64,000 bases of DNA from Candidatus Poribacteria bacterium (GCA_028820635.1 JAPPIG010000082.1:166645-230644); one strand, 5' to 3'; positions 35,095-44,930 are shown, counted from the stretch's first letter. Numbers and translations: made by a program. The notes: generated from the sequence alone by a model not told the origin.

Positions 35095-37317
35095 ATGAAA
35101 TACTTTATCTGCCTGCTAATGGTTCTGATAATCCCTGCTGCTGCTTTTTCCCAAACTGGTGCGATTGAAGGCACAGTTTATAGTAGAGGTACAGATGAAC
35201 CGTTAGCAGGCGCAGAGGTCTATATAATTGAACTCGACAAACGTTTAAAAACAGACGAAAACGGAAAATTCTCTTTCAAGGAAATCCCCGAAGGTAAATA
35301 TACTTTATCCATATCTGCTCCTAATTCTGAATCGTCTGAAGAAACGACTATTACCGTTGAGGAAGGTAAAATCCTCACACCTAACATTTTTGTTAGTACC
35401 GTAGCGTATGAACTTGAAAAGGTAGAGGTAAAGACAAAACGCGATCCAAAAACTATTATCAAAAAGAGCATTCAATCCGAAGAAATAACCCGTATCCCTG
35501 GCACTGCGGGCGATGCACTTCGCGCTTTACCCGCCATCCCTGGAATCGGTGTAGCGAATGATTTTAGTGGGGCACTTTATATCCGTGGTGGTTCTGATGA
35601 AGATAACCTCTATTACTTCGACCGTGTCCCTGTCGGTTATCCTTATCACTTTGGTGGACTCGTTTCATCTTTGAGTTCTGAAATCATAGATCGCATTGAT
35701 GTGTACGCAGGTGGTTACGGTGTTGAATACGGTGTGGATTCTCAGGCAGTGATAGACATCTATTCGCAAGACAGCAGTCCAGAGAGTCTACGTGGAAAAT
35801 TTAATCTCAATTTACTTTACTCAGAGGGGTTGCTGCAAGGAAAAATCGGTGAAAAAGGGTATTGGTATGCTGCAGGACGGAGAAGTTACATTGACCTAAT
35901 CCTCGGAAACCTTTCGTTTGCGACAGGAGCATTTACTGCTTTTCCCCGTTTCTGGGATTATCAACTAAAAGCTGGCTACGACTTTAATGAAAAACACCAA
36001 CTATTTTTTAATTTGTTCGCGTCGGGGGATAAGTTTGCAATCACATTGGACGGCGAGAGTGTAGATGAAGACTTTAGAGGAGATACGAGATTTGAAAGTG
36101 GTTTTGAAGGGGGTGGGCTTCACCTGCGTTCCTCACTGACAGAGCGACTCACGTCTTATTTATCACTTACGCGCTCAAATTTCCTATTTGATGTTAATTT
36201 CGGTCCTACACTCTCTCTCAATATTGATGCGCCAACTTATACACTACGTGAAGACCTTACTTATGAGATAAACGAAAAACATCAGCTGGAATCCGGACTT
36301 ATCCTCGGACTTGAACCTGGAGAAGTTAGCGGCACATTTACCCGTATACCAGATGAGGGCGAAGTTGAGTATGACATCCGATTTGAAGAAAAACAAATCA
36401 TAGATGAAGCTGTTCGTGGACAACGTATAGAAGGTTACTTGCAAGACAGATATAATCTATTACCTTTTTTATCGGTCGTGTATGGATTACGATTTGACTA
36501 TTTTAACCAAATTGATGAGCTTTCTATTCAACCTCGTGGTAGTCTACGTGTTGAGCTGCCCAACAGTTCTGAACTCCAATTTGCTTACGGAATTTACAAT
36601 CAAACCCCTATTCCCGCACAACTCTCTACCAGTGTTGGCAACCCAGAATTAAAATCCAGTCAAGCAAGCCATTTCATCGTTGAACTGAAACGTCAACTTT
36701 CACAAGATACAGAGATCAAAATAGCTGCTTACTACAAAGACCTTGTAAATTTGGTGACATCAGACGAATTGTCAGTATTTCTTAATCAAGGTGTCGGCTA
36801 TGCGCAAGGCACGGAGATATTTCTCCGACACCAAAGCAGCGACAGGTTTTTCGGTTGGATTTCCTACGCTTATGCACTTTCAAAACGTCGTGACCGTTTA
36901 GGTGAGCCTTATCGCTACTATTCGTTTGACCAAACACATGTAGCGACCCTCGCAGCAAGTTACAACCTTACACCTACCTGGGAGTTTGGGGCAAAATGGC
37001 AGTACCGAACTGGTAATCCATATACACCTGTTACTGATGCAAGACCTATATTTGATCCAAGAAACGGAAAGCTTATCTATCTCCCTAATTATGGTGAAAA
37101 GAATTCAGAAAGATTACCTCCGTATCACAGATTAGACCTGCGCGTGAGTAAAGTCTTCCGATTTAATAGTTGGGAATTGGGTGTCTTTTTAGAACTACTT
37201 AACGCATATAATCGTAAGAATCTACTTGATTATAACTATAATGCTGATTATACAGAGAAAAACCCCATTAATCAATTACCTATTCTTCCCTATTTAGGTA
37301 TTACAGCGGCATTCTAA
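35095..37317 (+). CDS. TonB-dependent receptor with one N-terminal regulatory-like domain
   Basis: A 740-residue paralog: signal peptide (ICLLMVLIIPAAAFSQ), one beta-sandwich domain (about 22-110, GAIEGTVYSRGTDEPLAGAEV), plug (ALRALPAIPGIGVANDFSG, LYIRGGSDEDNLYYFD), and a shorter barrel ending LPYLGITAAF. The shared barrel motif RRSYIDLILGNL near residue 260 is also in receptor 2. AGGAG is 8 bases from ATG. It is followed by a 71-bp perfect inverted-repeat structure that may end or stabilise the transcript. Confidence 0.88.
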   Translation: MKYFICLLMVLIIPAAAFSQTGAIEGTVYSRGTDEPLAGAEVYIIELDKRLKTDENGKFSFKEIPEGKYTLSISAPNSESSEETTITVEEGKILTPNIFVSTVAYELEKVEVKTKRDPKTIIKKSIQSEEITRIPGTAGDALRALPAIPGIGVANDFSGALYIRGGSDEDNLYYFDRVPVGYPYHFGGLVSSLSSEIIDRIDVYAGGYGVEYGVDSQAVIDIYSQDSSPESLRGKFNLNLLYSEGLLQGKIGEKGYWYAAGRRSYIDLILGNLSFATGAFTAFPRFWDYQLKAGYDFNEKHQLFFNLFASGDKFAITLDGESVDEDFRGDTRFESGFEGGGLHLRSSLTERLTSYLSLTRSNFLFDVNFGPTLSLNIDAPTYTLREDLTYEINEKHQLESGLILGLEPGEVSGTFTRIPDEGEVEYDIRFEEKQIIDEAVRGQRIEGYLQDRYNLLPFLSVVYGLRFDYFNQIDELSIQPRGSLRVELPNSSELQFAYGIYNQTPIPAQLSTSVGNPELKSSQASHFIVELKRQLSQDTEIKIAAYYKDLVNLVTSDELSVFLNQGVGYAQGTEIFLRHQSSDRFFGWISYAYALSKRRDRLGEPYRYYSFDQTHVATLAASYNLTPTWEFGAKWQYRTGNPYTPVTDARPIFDPRNGKLIYLPNYGEKNSERLPPYHRLDLRVSKVFRFNSWELGVFLELLNAYNRKNLLDYNYNADYTEKNPINQLPILPYLGITAAF

Positions 37318-37393
37318 ATGATCTATTCTTGAGCGGGGTTATTTAGTCTTAGGTTTCGCTGCTATATTTTTTCACATTTCTATATAACTATCT

Positions 37394-37464
37394 GTAGGTC
37401 GGGTAGAGCTTGCGAAACCCGACGTTTCGTTCATGTCGGGTTTCGCAAGCTCTACCCGACCTAC
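37394..37464. repeat. 30-bp perfect inverted repeat (GTAGGTCGGGTAGAG family)
   Basis: 37394-37423 is the exact reverse complement of 37435-37464 with an 11-nt spacer, giving an extremely stable hairpin 77 bp after receptor 3. Related copies with longer spacers are at 39899-40057, 44626-44930 and 61162-61376. Confidence 0.9.
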
Positions 37465-37539
37465 GAAATAAACTATCAGTAACACTCGTCAACTGATAAT
37501 TCTTAAATATAAATAACCCTAATTCTTGAGAGATGAACC

Positions 37540-39642
37540 TTGAAACACATATTAATTCTTTTAATGTTCCTCATGTCTTTTGCTGCATTTCCGCAGGATG
37601 ATGACCCGATACAAGATGAACCATCGGAAAATATTATCACCTTGCCGCCCGTAGAAGTCAAAACTGAACGCATTGAAAAGAAACCGAAGTACAGTTTCAA
37701 AGGGCCCACAATTAGAAATTCTGTGGGGAGTGGTGGAGATCCGCTACGCGCATTAGATCAACTCCCAAGTGTCGGTGTTCTAAATGATTTTCTCGGAATC
37801 CTTTCTGTCCGTGGTGGTGATCGCGAAGATAACCTCTATTATTTTGATCGATTGCCGTTAGGGTATCCTTACCATCTCTACGGGATCGTCTCAACGGTTA
37901 ATGCAGAGGTAATTGAAAATATTGAAGTGTATCCGGGTGGATACGGGGCAGAATTCGGTTCTGATTCCCAAGCAGTGATTGATATCTATTCTCGGAATAT
38001 CACAGATACCCGTTTTGGTAGTAAATTCAATCTCAATTATGTGTATTCCGAAGCGTTTCTGGAGGGAAATATCGGTAAACGCGGATATTGGCACGTATTT
38101 GGTCGGCGTAGTTTTATGGGACCACTTTTTGAGTTATTAACGCGTTTGGTCAAGGTTGAGGATGATTTGGTGACACAAGTGCCACGTTTCTGGAGCTATC
38201 AAGGAAAGTATGTTTACCAATTAACTAAGAACCACAGATTGGTCGTTAATGCTATTGGAGCAGGCGATTCATCTGAATTTCGCCTTGGTCCCAATGAAGT
38301 ATCCTATAGCGATTTGCGTGGTCTAATGAAGTCGGAAAATCCTTTCGATTCACAAGGGATTCATCTCTATTCTGAAAAAGAGAAATCGTTCAAGTCTATT
38401 GTATCATTGACACGGTCGTTTTCTCGTAGATCATTAGAATATGGGGACGGGTACTCCTATCGAAACACGGATAGTGTCTATTCACTACGTGGCGATCTTC
38501 AATATTGGCTCAAATTTCCGAAGACATTGATTGAATCAGGTTTTGATCTTTCATACCTACCTTCAAGCATCACAAGTATTGGAGCACGACCGCCTGAAGA
38601 AGGTGATTGGGATTTTGACTTTAGGTTAAAGGCACAAGGAGAGAAAATATCTACTTTCACATCTAAAACCCTGCATCGGTTTGAAGGATATACGCAAGCA
38701 ACGCAAGACCTCGTTTCATCACGTTATGCTGCCCTCTATGCCACCGTAGGAATGCGCGCAAATTACTTTAACCTGATTGACTCGTTTTCGCTGCAGCCGC
38801 GCGGGCTACTCGGTGTGACACTTGGACCAGAGCAACCGAGTACTGTAGGATTATCTCTATTTCCAGTAGACTTGCGTTTGATGTATGGAAATTATGTTCA
38901 AAACCCACGGCTTTATCAAGTCGTGCTTGGAAACGAGAATCCTGAGATTGCAACGAGTTTAGCAAGGCATTATGTTGTTGCATTGGAAAAAAGATTAACG
39001 GCTGAAACAAAAATTGAGGTTGCAGGCTATTACAAAAACCTTAGCGATATGATTACCTTCAATTTATTAGAGAAACGCTACGAAAATCAGAAGAACGGAT
39101 ATGTCAAAGGCATTGAAGTTTCTTTGGAACACGAAATCGGAGAAGCTTTTCGGGGTTGGCTTGCATATTCTTACACCGTTTCCAAACGCCAAGATTCACC
39201 GCATGAAAAAGAAAGAGATTTTATGTTTGGTACGCCTCACGTTTTCGCAATTAATCTGAATTACGCTCTTGAGTCGTGGGAATTCGGTGCGAAATGGCAA
39301 TATAAGAGTGGTGTTTTATATACAACATTGGTTGACAGGGAGATGTATACCAATCCGTTCACAAAAAACCAAACATGGTTGCCTATATGGGGTGTCCAAA
39401 AACGCACCACGCCGTATCACCGATTGGATCTACGTATTCATTGGTCTCCCATTCTCTTGGAAGATTTTGACTGGTACTTTGTTCACTTGGACAAGGCGAA
39501 GGTAGGATTTACTTTTGAACTCTGGAACGCCTATAACCGAAGAAATATCCTACAAGTTCGATATAGTGAACATTTTAGAAAAGAGGTACAAATTGCCCAA
39601 TTGCCGATAATCCCATTCTTTGCGCTGACCTTGGAATTTTGA
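37540..39642 (+). CDS. TonB-dependent receptor lacking the N-terminal regulatory-like domain
   Basis: A 700-residue paralog starting at TTG, with signal peptide (HILILLMFLMSFAAFPQ) followed directly by an acidic linker and the plug (LRALDQLPSVGVLNDFLG, LSVRGGDREDNLYYFD). The barrel ends FFALTLEF. The N-terminal beta-sandwich seen in the three upstream paralogs is absent. The plug is closest to that of receptor 3. It may be an independently expressed, simpler transporter. Ligand unknown. Confidence 0.87.
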   Translation: MKHILILLMFLMSFAAFPQDDDPIQDEPSENIITLPPVEVKTERIEKKPKYSFKGPTIRNSVGSGGDPLRALDQLPSVGVLNDFLGILSVRGGDREDNLYYFDRLPLGYPYHLYGIVSTVNAEVIENIEVYPGGYGAEFGSDSQAVIDIYSRNITDTRFGSKFNLNYVYSEAFLEGNIGKRGYWHVFGRRSFMGPLFELLTRLVKVEDDLVTQVPRFWSYQGKYVYQLTKNHRLVVNAIGAGDSSEFRLGPNEVSYSDLRGLMKSENPFDSQGIHLYSEKEKSFKSIVSLTRSFSRRSLEYGDGYSYRNTDSVYSLRGDLQYWLKFPKTLIESGFDLSYLPSSITSIGARPPEEGDWDFDFRLKAQGEKISTFTSKTLHRFEGYTQATQDLVSSRYAALYATVGMRANYFNLIDSFSLQPRGLLGVTLGPEQPSTVGLSLFPVDLRLMYGNYVQNPRLYQVVLGNENPEIATSLARHYVVALEKRLTAETKIEVAGYYKNLSDMITFNLLEKRYENQKNGYVKGIEVSLEHEIGEAFRGWLAYSYTVSKRQDSPHEKERDFMFGTPHVFAINLNYALESWEFGAKWQYKSGVLYTTLVDREMYTNPFTKNQTWLPIWGVQKRTTPYHRLDLRIHWSPILLEDFDWYFVHLDKAKVGFTFELWNAYNRRNILQVRYSEHFRKEVQIAQLPIIPFFALTLEF

Positions 39643-39644
39643 TT

Positions 39645-39833
39645 ATAGTGGATTTACAATTAACTGGAGATATGAGCTGTAGTACGGAACTCCGGGGAAT
39701 GCCTTTGGCAGAATACGCTTTTAGTATTCTGCATGATTCATACCGTTGATTTGGATTCCCGACTACAACGGGTCGCGATTCGGAGATCGCTCCTACAGAT
39801 GAGGTGTCCAATTATTTCAATAATTCACCATAA
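39645..39833. repeat. Composite palindromic element after receptor 4
   Basis: It contains a constant-loop hairpin with 9-bp arms GCAGAATAC/GTATTCTGC (39708-39732), the GTCGCGATTCGGAGATCGC module (39771-39797) and the 32-bp tail 39801-39832 identical to 32171-32202. The ends TATAGTGGATT (39645) and the complement of AATTCACCATA (39823-39833) are similar and may be terminal inverted repeats. Confidence 0.65.
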
Positions 39834-39898
39834 TTATAAAATAGACATTATAACGTTTTAATTGTGAGTAGTTTATTGGTTTCTGATAAAATCTAAAG

Positions 39899-40123
39899 TT
39901 GTAGGTCGGGTAGAGCGGAGCGAAACCCGACAATATCAAGGTTTCAAGGCAAACCTTGTGGGTTCACAAGGAAATCGCAAGAGCGGCTCAAGCAAGTTTG
40001 AAAATAGTCTTTTAGCCCCAACATGTCGGGTTTCGCTGCGCTCTACCCGACCTACAACTACAACTACAGAAGAGCGTGTTGCATTCGGACAACCGATTTA
40101 TGGATAATGTAATATCATTATTT
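39899..40123. repeat. 34-bp inverted repeat pair plus 53-bp dispersed repeat
   Basis: 39899-39932 and 40024-40057 are inverted copies (one mismatch) of the GTAGGTCGGGTAGAG family around a 91-bp centre. 40071-40123 is an inverted copy of 4572-4624. The rest of the 39643-40232 gap holds AT-rich sequence without a gene. Confidence 0.8.
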
Positions 40124-40232
40124 AAAATGGTATAATTATGGATTTTACGATATTATGTCCATACAGAAAAAAGAAATAGGCAGATACCCAAAAGGACACC
40201 TACCTAAAAAAGTCCGTCTCTGTTTTACGGCT

Positions 40233-41195
40233 TTACTGCTTTATCTTTCCCACGTTACTTTTTTTGTCTTTCGGGGATACAGACAGCACATCATCGTCTA
40301 CCCAATCTGGTTGGGAATCATCTACAGCAGGCGTGTTTGTTAGGTTGACGATTTTCCCTGTAACAAGGTGATATCGGTAGATCTCTAACTTATCGGGATT
40401 GCCATGCCGCCCCTTTGCTGAAATCAAGAGGTGTTTGCTACCCATAAAACATGCACTATTAATTGACCAGTTGTCCGGTGTCTGAACAATCCGACGTTTG
40501 CCTGTTTTGATATTGTGAATCACAGCTTTCTTTGAAACAAAATCACCTTGCTGATTGAATGTCACCTCATAGTACACAACAGATTGGCTATCGGGAGACC
40601 AGCGCGGAGAATAACGCCAATGAAAACGGTCACCTGGGACAAGCGCGCGTTGGTCGTCTCCGTTGGCACGCATCAGATTGATCGTGAAACCCTCCCGATA
40701 CGCAATATATTTACCATCAGGGGACCAAGCCACTTGTGCTGTCAATGAAACTGTGCGCGTCAGTCGCCGTAACGCTTTTGTTGCGATATCTATCGTCCAG
40801 ACATTGTTTACATGCCTTACCTGTTTGGCAAGCCGGTCACTTGTGAATACGAGGTGTTTCCCATCTGGCGACCACGACGCAATCCCTTCGTCATCATCTC
40901 CCTCGGTAACCCGAAATTCACCTGTGCCATCGCTATTGATGATAAATATGGCATCCGTAGGCGTTTGCTTTGGTACAATCGGTTGCTGTCGCAAAAAAGC
41001 GATCTGCTTCCCGTCCGGAGACCAAACAGGCCACATGAGATACCTCCCGTCTACCTTTTTGACTAACATTTTGGCGTTACGCCCGTCATCGTCCATCACA
41101 TAAATATCTGAGCCAGACTTAAAAACGATTTTGGCGTGTGCCAGCGTGGGTAATAAACATAGCAGGCAGCAGAAGATGCAGCGTTGTAAGACCAT
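40233..41195 (-). CDS. Secreted TolB-like beta-propeller protein, copy 2
   Basis: A 320-residue protein with a signal peptide (FCCLLCLLPTLAHA) and repeated PD40/TolB blades: VWSPDGKQIAFLRQQ, SWSPDGKHLVFTSDR, AWSPDGKYIAYREG and RWSPDSQSVVYYE. It is a periplasmic or exported propeller, probably for protein contacts. It is a tandem duplicate of the gene just upstream on this strand, with near-identical signal peptide DNA. A GGAGG box precedes ATG. It is not a TolB orthologue by context: no pal or tolA is near. Confidence 0.85.
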   Translation of the reverse strand: MVLQRCIFCCLLCLLPTLAHAKIVFKSGSDIYVMDDDGRNAKMLVKKVDGRYLMWPVWSPDGKQIAFLRQQPIVPKQTPTDAIFIINSDGTGEFRVTEGDDDEGIASWSPDGKHLVFTSDRLAKQVRHVNNVWTIDIATKALRRLTRTVSLTAQVAWSPDGKYIAYREGFTINLMRANGDDQRALVPGDRFHWRYSPRWSPDSQSVVYYEVTFNQQGDFVSKKAVIHNIKTGKRRIVQTPDNWSINSACFMGSKHLLISAKGRHGNPDKLEIYRYHLVTGKIVNLTNTPAVDDSQPDWVDDDVLSVSPKDKKSNVGKIKQ

Positions 41196-41247
41196 TATTC
41201 ACCTCCATTGGACGGATGCCTGTAAGGCCTGTCACTGTTTTACGGTT

Positions 41248-42186
41248 TTACTGCTTTTCCTCTCCCCACGTTACTTTTTTTTTATTTTTCGGGGATACAG
41301 ATAGCACATCATCGTCTATCCAATCCGGTCCGTAATCATCTACAGCAGGCGTGTTTGTCAGGTTGACGATTTCACCTGTAACGAGATGATACCGGTAAAT
41401 GTCATGCGTCTCAGCGTTGGGAGGCTTGGCTGAAATCAACAGATATTTGCTGCCCATAAAGCAGGCACTATGGATTATCCAGTTATCAGGTGTATCTACA
41501 ACTTGCCGTTTGTTAGTTTTTATATTATGAATGACAACTTTTGTTGAAATACCATTCCATTCCCTATACAGAACAGATTTGCTATCAACAGACCAACGCG
41601 GAAACCTACGCGTATGTCCCCCGTCACTCTTGACAAGTTCATGTTGACCACTCCCATCGGCACGCATCAGATGGATTGTGGTACCCACTCCGGTTTTGTC
41701 ACGATACGCAATATATTTCCCATCAGGGGACCAAGCCACTGCTGTTGTCAATGAAACTGTGCGCGTCAGCCGCCGTAACGCTTTAGTTGCGATATTTATC
41801 GTCCAGGCATCTCTTTGACCCGTTCCCGGTTTGGCAAGCCGGTCACTTGTGAATACGAGGTATTTCCCATCCTGCGACCACGACGCTATATGTTCGTTAT
41901 CATCTCCATCGGTAACCAGAAATTCACCTGTGCCATCACTATTAATGATATATATATTGGACTTTTGTGGCGACTTCGGTGCCCTTGGTGGATCTTTCAA
42001 AAAAGCGATCTGCTTCCCGTCCGGAGACCAAACAGGCCACCATCCGCCATTTGTTAGCTTTCGGACATTGCGCCCGTCATCGTCCATCACATAAATATCT
42101 GAGCCAGACTTAAAAACGATTTTGGCGTGTGCCAGCGTAGGTAGCAAGCAGAGCAGGCAGCAGAAGATGCAGCGTTGTAAGACCAT
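41248..42186 (-). CDS. Secreted TolB-like beta-propeller protein, copy 1
   Basis: A 312-residue paralog (signal peptide FCCLLCLLPTLAHAKIVFKSG, blades VWSPDGKQIAFLKDP, SWSQDGKYLVFTSDR, AWSPDGKYIAYRDK and RWSVDSKSVLYREW). The start is ATG 42186, matching the other copy and sitting 6 bases from GGAG; an in-frame ATG at 42198 would overlap that box. 52 bp separate it from copy 2, so they are likely co-transcribed. It is divergent from the DUF5916 gene. Confidence 0.85.
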   Translation of the reverse strand: MVLQRCIFCCLLCLLPTLAHAKIVFKSGSDIYVMDDDGRNVRKLTNGGWWPVWSPDGKQIAFLKDPPRAPKSPQKSNIYIINSDGTGEFLVTDGDDNEHIASWSQDGKYLVFTSDRLAKPGTGQRDAWTINIATKALRRLTRTVSLTTAVAWSPDGKYIAYRDKTGVGTTIHLMRADGSGQHELVKSDGGHTRRFPRWSVDSKSVLYREWNGISTKVVIHNIKTNKRQVVDTPDNWIIHSACFMGSKYLLISAKPPNAETHDIYRYHLVTGEIVNLTNTPAVDDYGPDWIDDDVLSVSPKNKKKVTWGEEKQ

Positions 42187-42354
42187 TTTCATCTCCATTT
42201 AAGGGTCCCCATCTTGAATCTTCTGTTTTAGCGGTTAGTGGTATTATTCAACAAATTGCAAAGAAAGTCAAATAGAAATTTGTATAATCCAATTCGCTTC
42301 CTTTTACGTCTTTATGTTAATGTATCATTTTCTGTGCATAAGGAGGCGACGCTT

Positions 42355-44586
42355 TTGGACCGACATCTATTTTCTTCTCCGTCCTTCCCAAAAATCAGAA
42401 TTATATCACTCATTTTTTCATTTTTATTTGTAGTTGCTTCCAATGTGAGTCCCGAAACACCCGTTAGCGAGGTTAAAGCATACCGCACTTATGAGAGTAT
42501 TGAGATTGATGGTGATCTCACCGAATCGGATTGGCAAAAAGCAGAGCCGATAAAAAGGTTCGTCCAAATTGAGCCGCATGAGGGTGAAGTTAGTTCCGAA
42601 CCGATGGAAGTGCGAATCCTATACGACGACAAGAATATCTACTTCGGATTTATCTGTTTTGACTCAGATATGTCGAAACTTGTTGCAAACGAAATGCGTA
42701 GAGATGCACGCGACATACACGAAAATGATAACGTATTTCTGCTACTGGATACATACAACGACAAACGGAGCGGGTTCTTCTTTCGCGCGAATGCATTGGG
42801 CGCAATTCAGGACAGAGCAATAACGAATAACGGAGATACGCTCAACGGTGACTGGGATGCTGTTGTGGCATGTAAATCGAAAATAAACGATACATCATGG
42901 ACAACGGAGATCAGTATTCCATTTAGCCAACTCCGTTTCAAAAAAAGTGACCCAATGAGTTGGGGTATGAACGTTGGTCGTGAACTCATACGAAATCAGG
43001 AAGAGATGATATGGGCACCTGTGCCAGCTTCCTACGGAGGTTTGGCAAAATATAGAACGACAAATCTTGGCACGCTTAGTGGTCTCAAAGGAATTACGCC
43101 GTCTCGGAATTTGGAATTTCTACCCTATTTTCTACCCGGTATTACCCAAGAGAACAATGACGCTGCTGCACTTGAAACTACACGCCAATTCAAACTTGGG
43201 TTTGATGCGAAATACGGCATCACCTCTAACGTAATCGCTGACATCACCTATAACACTGATTTTGCACAAGTTGAGGCGGATCAGGAACAGGTTAATCTCA
43301 CTCGTTTTAGCCTCTTCTTCCCGGAAAAACGTCCATTCTTTTTGGAAGGGGCAGGACTCTTCGATTTCGGTGTGCCACGGCAAAGTTTTCGAAGACCTCC
43401 GCCGATGCTACTTTTTTATAGTCGGCGTATTGGGTTAGCCGAAGGAAACGCTATTCCGATTATCTTCGGTGGAAAAGCCAGCGGCAAAATCGGTTCTTAC
43501 GGAGTCGGTTTCCTTAATGTTCTTACAGATGAATTTTATGATGAACCGGCAGAGGACGATCCAATTGACATTCCGCGCACCAATTATTCTGTCATCCGAG
43601 TTACAAAGGATGCTGCGGCAGGATCACGTTTCGGTATGATTGCTGTCAATAAAGACGAATTCGGCAATTATAACCGTGCGGGTGGATTCGATTTTGAATT
43701 CCGTCCAAGCGATAGACTTGATGTGCGCGGCATGTGGGCACGTACCTTTTCGCCTGATATGTCAGGGAAAAATAATGCATGGTACTTCGGCACGCGGTGG
43801 CGGAATGACATCTTGCGACTCGGAGGATCCTACACCGATATAGACGAAGATTTCGACCCTGCGGTAGGATACGTCCGGCAAACAGGAATGCGCCAAATGC
43901 GAACTGATCTTCGTTTGACACCGAGACCAAATAAATATGGGATTCGTGAAATTTGGTCGGGACCAGAGGCAAACTATATCCTCACCCAAGATAATGAATT
44001 GGAAAGGTGGAACTTATCCTATACCCACTGGACATCATTTGCTACAGGCGACTCTATTATGCTTTTTGCGAGGCGTATGTTTGAACGACTTGACGAAGAT
44101 TTTGAAATTAGAGAGGATGTAGTCATCCCAATTGGGGATTACCAATACAGCATCGTTGGGGGAAGGTTTTCAACGAGTGATAGCCGTGTTATTAGTACAA
44201 CGACAGGTTTTGAATTGGGGAACTTTTACAACGGTCAAATTCGCAAATTTTCTGTCGATGGATCTCTGAAACCGAATGGACGAATCAGTCTACATTTAGA
44301 CTACGAATTTAATCGTGTTAATCTACCCGTAGGTGATTTTGATGCTAACCTTTTCTCAGGTAGGTTCTACTACTCGTTTTCAACAACCCTGTTTGCAAAA
44401 CTATTTGCACAGTGGAATACGGAGACGAACCTCGTGTCAACTAACTTTCTTGTCAATTATATCTATCGTCCGGGGAGCGATTTCTATTTTGTTTTCAACC
44501 AAACTTATGACACTGACAAGTCGACAAAGACAAGATTCCTAAATTCTACGGTGGTCGCGAAAATGACGTTTTGGTGGAATCCGTAA
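42355..44586 (+). CDS. DUF5916 outer-membrane protein with N-terminal CBM9-like domain
   Basis: A 743-residue exported protein. The signal peptide covers about residues 12-30 (KIRIISLIFSFLFVVASNV). Residues about 45-200 are a carbohydrate-binding family 9-like domain (IDGDLTESDWQKAEPI, VRILYDDKNIYFGF, WTTEISIPFSQLRF). The rest is a DUF5916 region predicted to be a beta-barrel (ITYNTDFAQVEADQEQVNLTRFSLFFPEKRPFFLEGAGLF is the typical signature, 43249-43362), ending FWWNP. TTG 42355 is chosen for its perfect AGGAGG box (42341-42346) and proper signal peptide; an upstream GTG at 42238 would give an odd extension. Function unknown; such proteins are thought to act in envelope glycan or metabolite handling. 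Confidence 0.82.
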   Translation: MDRHLFSSPSFPKIRIISLIFSFLFVVASNVSPETPVSEVKAYRTYESIEIDGDLTESDWQKAEPIKRFVQIEPHEGEVSSEPMEVRILYDDKNIYFGFICFDSDMSKLVANEMRRDARDIHENDNVFLLLDTYNDKRSGFFFRANALGAIQDRAITNNGDTLNGDWDAVVACKSKINDTSWTTEISIPFSQLRFKKSDPMSWGMNVGRELIRNQEEMIWAPVPASYGGLAKYRTTNLGTLSGLKGITPSRNLEFLPYFLPGITQENNDAAALETTRQFKLGFDAKYGITSNVIADITYNTDFAQVEADQEQVNLTRFSLFFPEKRPFFLEGAGLFDFGVPRQSFRRPPPMLLFYSRRIGLAEGNAIPIIFGGKASGKIGSYGVGFLNVLTDEFYDEPAEDDPIDIPRTNYSVIRVTKDAAAGSRFGMIAVNKDEFGNYNRAGGFDFEFRPSDRLDVRGMWARTFSPDMSGKNNAWYFGTRWRNDILRLGGSYTDIDEDFDPAVGYVRQTGMRQMRTDLRLTPRPNKYGIREIWSGPEANYILTQDNELERWNLSYTHWTSFATGDSIMLFARRMFERLDEDFEIREDVVIPIGDYQYSIVGGRFSTSDSRVISTTTGFELGNFYNGQIRKFSVDGSLKPNGRISLHLDYEFNRVNLPVGDFDANLFSGRFYYSFSTTLFAKLFAQWNTETNLVSTNFLVNYIYRPGSDFYFVFNQTYDTDKSTKTRFLNSTVVAKMTFWWNP

Positions 44587-44625
44587 TCGAAACTTAATTC
44601 TAAGACTTACGCACAAGTTTACACC

Positions 44626-44930
44626 GTAGGTCGGGTTTCGCTTCGTTCTACCCATAGGCATCAATTTAGTGAATAACGTTTGTGTATCTGATACACCTGT
44701 CGCCCCTCTGGGGCTTGCTCCTGGTGGGATCAACGTTTCCTATACACCTTTCGCCTCTCCGAGGCTATGGTCAATCACATCTGAGCACCCGCTGAATGCC
44801 ATTCGCGCATTCATAGCGTTTATTTCGGTGCGAAAGGTGTCTGGTATAAGATCAGATTTCCAAGTTATCAAACAAGAGACATGTTCTTAAATTGATGCCT
44901 ATGGGTTTCGCTTCGCTCTACCCGACCTAC
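44626..44930. mobile_element. Nested palindromic elements: 18-bp inverted repeat insertion inside a GTAGGTCGGGT element
   Basis: Outer arms GTAGGTCGGGT (44626-44636) and ACCCGACCTAC (44920-44930) are interrupted by a segment bounded by CCCATAGGCATCAATTTA (44651-44668) and its exact inverse (44888-44905). The 21 bp at 44633-44653 and 44903-44923 are direct repeats with one mismatch, as expected if the inner segment inserted and duplicated its target. The centre holds two CACCTTTCGCC-type hairpins and one constant-loop hairpin near 44796-44818. Confidence 0.7.

Noticed and set aside
40233..42186. Calling the propeller genes tolB
   Set aside because: No tolA, tolQ, tolR or pal is adjacent, and two recent duplicates of about 315 residues are shorter than TolB.
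42238..42354. Upstream GTG start for the DUF5916 gene
   Set aside because: It would put about 39 residues before a good signal peptide, while TTG 42355 has a perfect AGGAGG box.
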